Source: Prolixibacteraceae bacterium (GTDB lineage Bacteria; Bacteroidota; Bacteroidia; Bacteroidales; Prolixibacteraceae). From it: a stretch of 5,887 nt of DNA. The notes under the pieces were generated by a model. That model worked only from the letters and a program-made list of their open reading frames with translations. It was not told the origin of the DNA and did no database searches. The translations under genes were made by a program, and so were the position numbers. Positions 3,625 through 5,887 of the stretch are shown piece by piece; position 1 is the first letter of the stretch; the number at the start of each line of letters is the position of its first letter. Where the stretch lies: the NCBI GenBank assembly GCA_018399395.1, contig JAGYOI010000094.1:1-5887 (forward strand), in the 5' to 3' direction.

Positions 3625-5887
3625 ATGAGAAAAGTAGTATTGGGTTTTATCCTGGTCTTTGTTTTAGTCCTTAATGTAAATGCACAAAAGGCCGTTTTGC
3701 GAGGAACGGTAAGCGATTTGGAAACAGGGGAGACAATTGTTGGGGCATCAGTTTTTCTTGACGGAACTACCACTGGTGCAATGACTGATTTTGACGGGCG
3801 TTTTGAAATGAAAAACATTACACCCGGAAATTATATGTTAAAATGTTCTTTTATATCGTATGAACCACAGAAAAAGGAGATCGTGTTAGCTGCAGGTGAT
3901 GAAAAGAATATTGATTTTAAAATGGGCGAAGCCGTTGTTCATGTTGACGAAGTAAAAGTTTTTGCCCGGGCTAACCGCGAAAATGAAACCATGTTGCTCA
4001 TCGAACAAAAAGAGGCCGAAGGTATAAAAGAAAGTATCGGGGCACAGCGCCTGTCTAGCCTGGGTGTTTCTGATGCCGCTTCGGCAACTTCAAAAATTTC
4101 GGGCGTAACCAAAAACGAAGGTTCGGGCGATATTTACATACGCGGACTGGGCGACCGCTACCTTTCAACTACCATGAACGGGCTGCCAATTCCGTCAGAC
4201 AATGTTGAAAAGAAAAATATTGACCTGAATTTGTTTTCAACCGATGTAATAAAGAACGTGGGTATAAATAAAACCTATTCGGTTGATGGATATGCCGACC
4301 AATCATCGGGGCAGGTTGATATTGCCTCAAAATCATTTTCAGATAAAACCGAAGTTGAACTTTCTGCCGGAACGGGTACTAATATGTTTCAAAATGATGT
4401 TTTTGGCAATTTCCGCACAACTCAAAACATGAGTAATAGCACACTGGGGTTTTTTAGTGGGTCTGAGTCATTAGAAAGTGCGGTAAAAAATGAAAGCTGG
4501 AACACCCTTGATTATAATTTCCCGCTCAATAGGGGGTTTTCAATACTTGGTGGAAAGCAGTTTAACCTGCCCAATAACGATGAACTTACAGTATTTGCCA
4601 CCCTGTCGCACGACAATTCATTCGATCATAATAAAGGGGTTTTTAAAAAGTATCGAGGGTACGTGCTCGATCGTTCGTTTACCGATGCAGAAAACTACAA
4701 AACATCAATAAACACAACCGGACTGTTAAATGTGAACTACAAGATAAATAATGATAACAGCATCAACCTGAATACCTTGTTTGTGAACAAAACAACCGAT
4801 GAGCTTTATGAACAGGGTCGAAACGGTGAAGGATATTATTACGACCAGATTCCACAGGACACTGCGACTTTCATGCGCGACCAGAATATAAAACAAACAA
4901 TGATTCTGGTGAATCAACTTTTGGGGCGTCATGAGTTAAACGGGCGAAATACCCTGAAATGGGCTGTCGGGGCAAATTTTGTGAGCGCCAATGAGCCCAA
5001 CCGTATTCGGAATAAGGTGATTATGCTTGAAGAAGATAAAGTTTTCTTTGTGCGCCGGACTTACTTTGAGCAGTCTAAATCGTATCAAAAAATTAACGAC
5101 TTTGAAGGAAATGGATATGTGAACAACCAAATTCGGTTTGTGGATGAAGAAAAGAAAAAGCTTAAAGTAGATTATGGTGTAAATTTCAGGTTCAAAACCA
5201 GGGATTTTAGCTCGTTAAAACGCGCCGTAACAACGCGCGAGACAGCTACGTCAATTGACAACCTTGATGCTGTCCTGATCAACCAGGACCTTTACAACAC
5301 GGGCTTGCTTGATTATCAGGATCAGGCAAGGGAAGATACATACAACGCAATTTTGGGGGTAGCTGCAGGTTATGCCAATGCCGGGTTTAAAGCGGATAAG
5401 TTTTCGGGGAACATTGGTTTGCGATACGAATTTGACATGCTGGATGTTGAATGGGATGTAACCAATTACCTCGGCCGTACCGGAAGCCTGAACAAACCAC
5501 CATACCATAACTTTTTGCCGGCTTTGAACCTAAAATATAATTTGAACGCGAATAATGCATTGCGTTTTGCCGCCAGTAAAACCATAACACTGCCTGAATT
5601 TAAGGAATTGGCACCTTTTGAATATGTTAGTCCTACCGGCCAGGTAACCAAAGGTAATCCCGATTTACAAAAATCGGTTGATTATAACGTTGACCTGAAA
5701 TGGGAAATGTTCCCGACCAATAAAGAATTGATATCGGTTACCGGTTTTTACAAACTGATAAACGACCCAATAAACCTGGCACAAACACGGGGATCATCGG
5801 GTAATTTCTTTTATGCCAATACCGGCGAACAGGCCAATGTGTATGGTGTTGAGTTTGAAACACGTTTGGGGATTATAAAAGCAAAAC
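3625..5887 (+). CDS. TonB-dependent outer-membrane receptor (partial, 3' end outside window)
   Basis: 754 codons are visible before the window ends in mid-codon, with no stop in frame. This is a TonB-dependent transporter that would import a bound ligand across the outer membrane using energy passed from TonB-ExbBD. Residues 1-20 are a signal peptide (VVLGFILVFVLVL, cleavage after NVNA). Residues 23-100 form a carboxypeptidase-regulatory-like beta-sandwich (GTVSD..TGE.I.GASVFLDGT..G, then DFDGRFEM). A TonB-box-like segment VDEVKVFA lies at 107-114. The plug spans about 135-237, with YIRGLGDRYLSTTMNG (171-186) and KKNIDLNLFSTDVIKNVGI (196-214). Barrel strands follow, including the conserved TLPEFKELAPFEY (655-667) and GNPDL (677-681). 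Still missing are the last barrel strands. No SusD gene is adjacent on the visible side; the divergent porin and beta-helix lipoprotein are the nearest envelope genes. The ATG at 3625 gives a complete signal peptide. The substrate is unknown. Confidence 0.93.
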   Translation, partial: MRKVVLGFILVFVLVLNVNAQKAVLRGTVSDLETGETIVGASVFLDGTTTGAMTDFDGRFEMKNITPGNYMLKCSFISYEPQKKEIVLAAGDEKNIDFKMGEAVVHVDEVKVFARANRENETMLLIEQKEAEGIKESIGAQRLSSLGVSDAASATSKISGVTKNEGSGDIYIRGLGDRYLSTTMNGLPIPSDNVEKKNIDLNLFSTDVIKNVGINKTYSVDGYADQSSGQVDIASKSFSDKTEVELSAGTGTNMFQNDVFGNFRTTQNMSNSTLGFFSGSESLESAVKNESWNTLDYNFPLNRGFSILGGKQFNLPNNDELTVFATLSHDNSFDHNKGVFKKYRGYVLDRSFTDAENYKTSINTTGLLNVNYKINNDNSINLNTLFVNKTTDELYEQGRNGEGYYYDQIPQDTATFMRDQNIKQTMILVNQLLGRHELNGRNTLKWAVGANFVSANEPNRIRNKVIMLEEDKVFFVRRTYFEQSKSYQKINDFEGNGYVNNQIRFVDEEKKKLKVDYGVNFRFKTRDFSSLKRAVTTRETATSIDNLDAVLINQDLYNTGLLDYQDQAREDTYNAILGVAAGYANAGFKADKFSGNIGLRYEFDMLDVEWDVTNYLGRTGSLNKPPYHNFLPALNLKYNLNANNALRFAASKTITLPEFKELAPFEYVSPTGQVTKGNPDLQKSVDYNVDLKWEMFPTNKELISVTGFYKLINDPINLAQTRGSSGNFFYANTGEQANVYGVEFETRLGIIKAK

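Noticed and set aside
3600..3818. Minus-strand 72-codon frame over the receptor start
   Set aside because: It is antisense to the receptor signal peptide and first domain, and no independent start signals are visible.
4490..5651. Several short frames on both strands inside the receptor gene
   Set aside because: All overlap a single continuous, domain-supported receptor frame and have no family features of their own.
1..5887. CRISPR array, tRNA, rRNA, transposase or integrase
   Set aside because: No regularly spaced long direct repeats, no tRNA-like arms and no transposase or recombinase motifs were seen in the window.

Overview
The window looks like chromosomal DNA of a Bacteroidota bacterium. 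The evidence is the protein families present: a TonB-dependent receptor with an N-terminal carboxypeptidase-regulatory-like domain, an SGC-lipobox beta-helix lipoprotein and a Bacteroidota-type porin. Exact matches to the Bacteroidota promoter element TAnnTTTG, weak Shine-Dalgarno sequences and AT-rich intergenic DNA agree. The style of the proteins suggests Marinilabiliales/Prolixibacteraceae or a relative, but that is an inference and no marker gene is present.

Layout. (1) Positions 2-112 hold the last codons of a + strand gene whose end is overlapped by a GC-rich palindrome of the REP/intergenic-repeat kind. (2) Positions 125-633, minus strand, hold a complete YefM-YoeB type II toxin-antitoxin operon, antitoxin first. 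Its promoter has a near-ideal Bacteroidota -33/-7 pair, and the -7 element lies across a paired GTAC operator with 12-bp centre spacing. (3) Positions 737-3097, minus strand, hold an outer-membrane porin followed 6 bp later by a beta-helix lipoprotein, evidently one operon. (4) Positions 3098-3624 are a divergent regulatory region. (5) From 3625 to the window edge, + strand, runs a large TonB-dependent receptor whose barrel is cut off by the end of the window.

How the genes may work together. The receptor, porin and lipoprotein are all predicted envelope proteins transcribed away from one shared 527-bp region. No SusD-type partner is visible. The lipoprotein carries the DNA-binding-free, glycine-rich beta-helix expected of a surface protein and may be the receptor's partner or accessory. 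Both divergent promoter regions contain TTAAC-like motifs spaced about one helical turn (10-12 bp), the pattern bound by OmpR/PhoB-family regulators. A phosphate-starvation (Pho-type) uptake locus is therefore an attractive but unproven reading; the porin's resemblance to phosphate-selective porins O/P is the other support. The substrate is not determined by the sequence. The toxin-antitoxin module appears to be an independent unit. Its toxin keeps the catalytic Glu46, Arg65 and His83 of YoeB but ends one residue early, without the usual terminal tyrosine.
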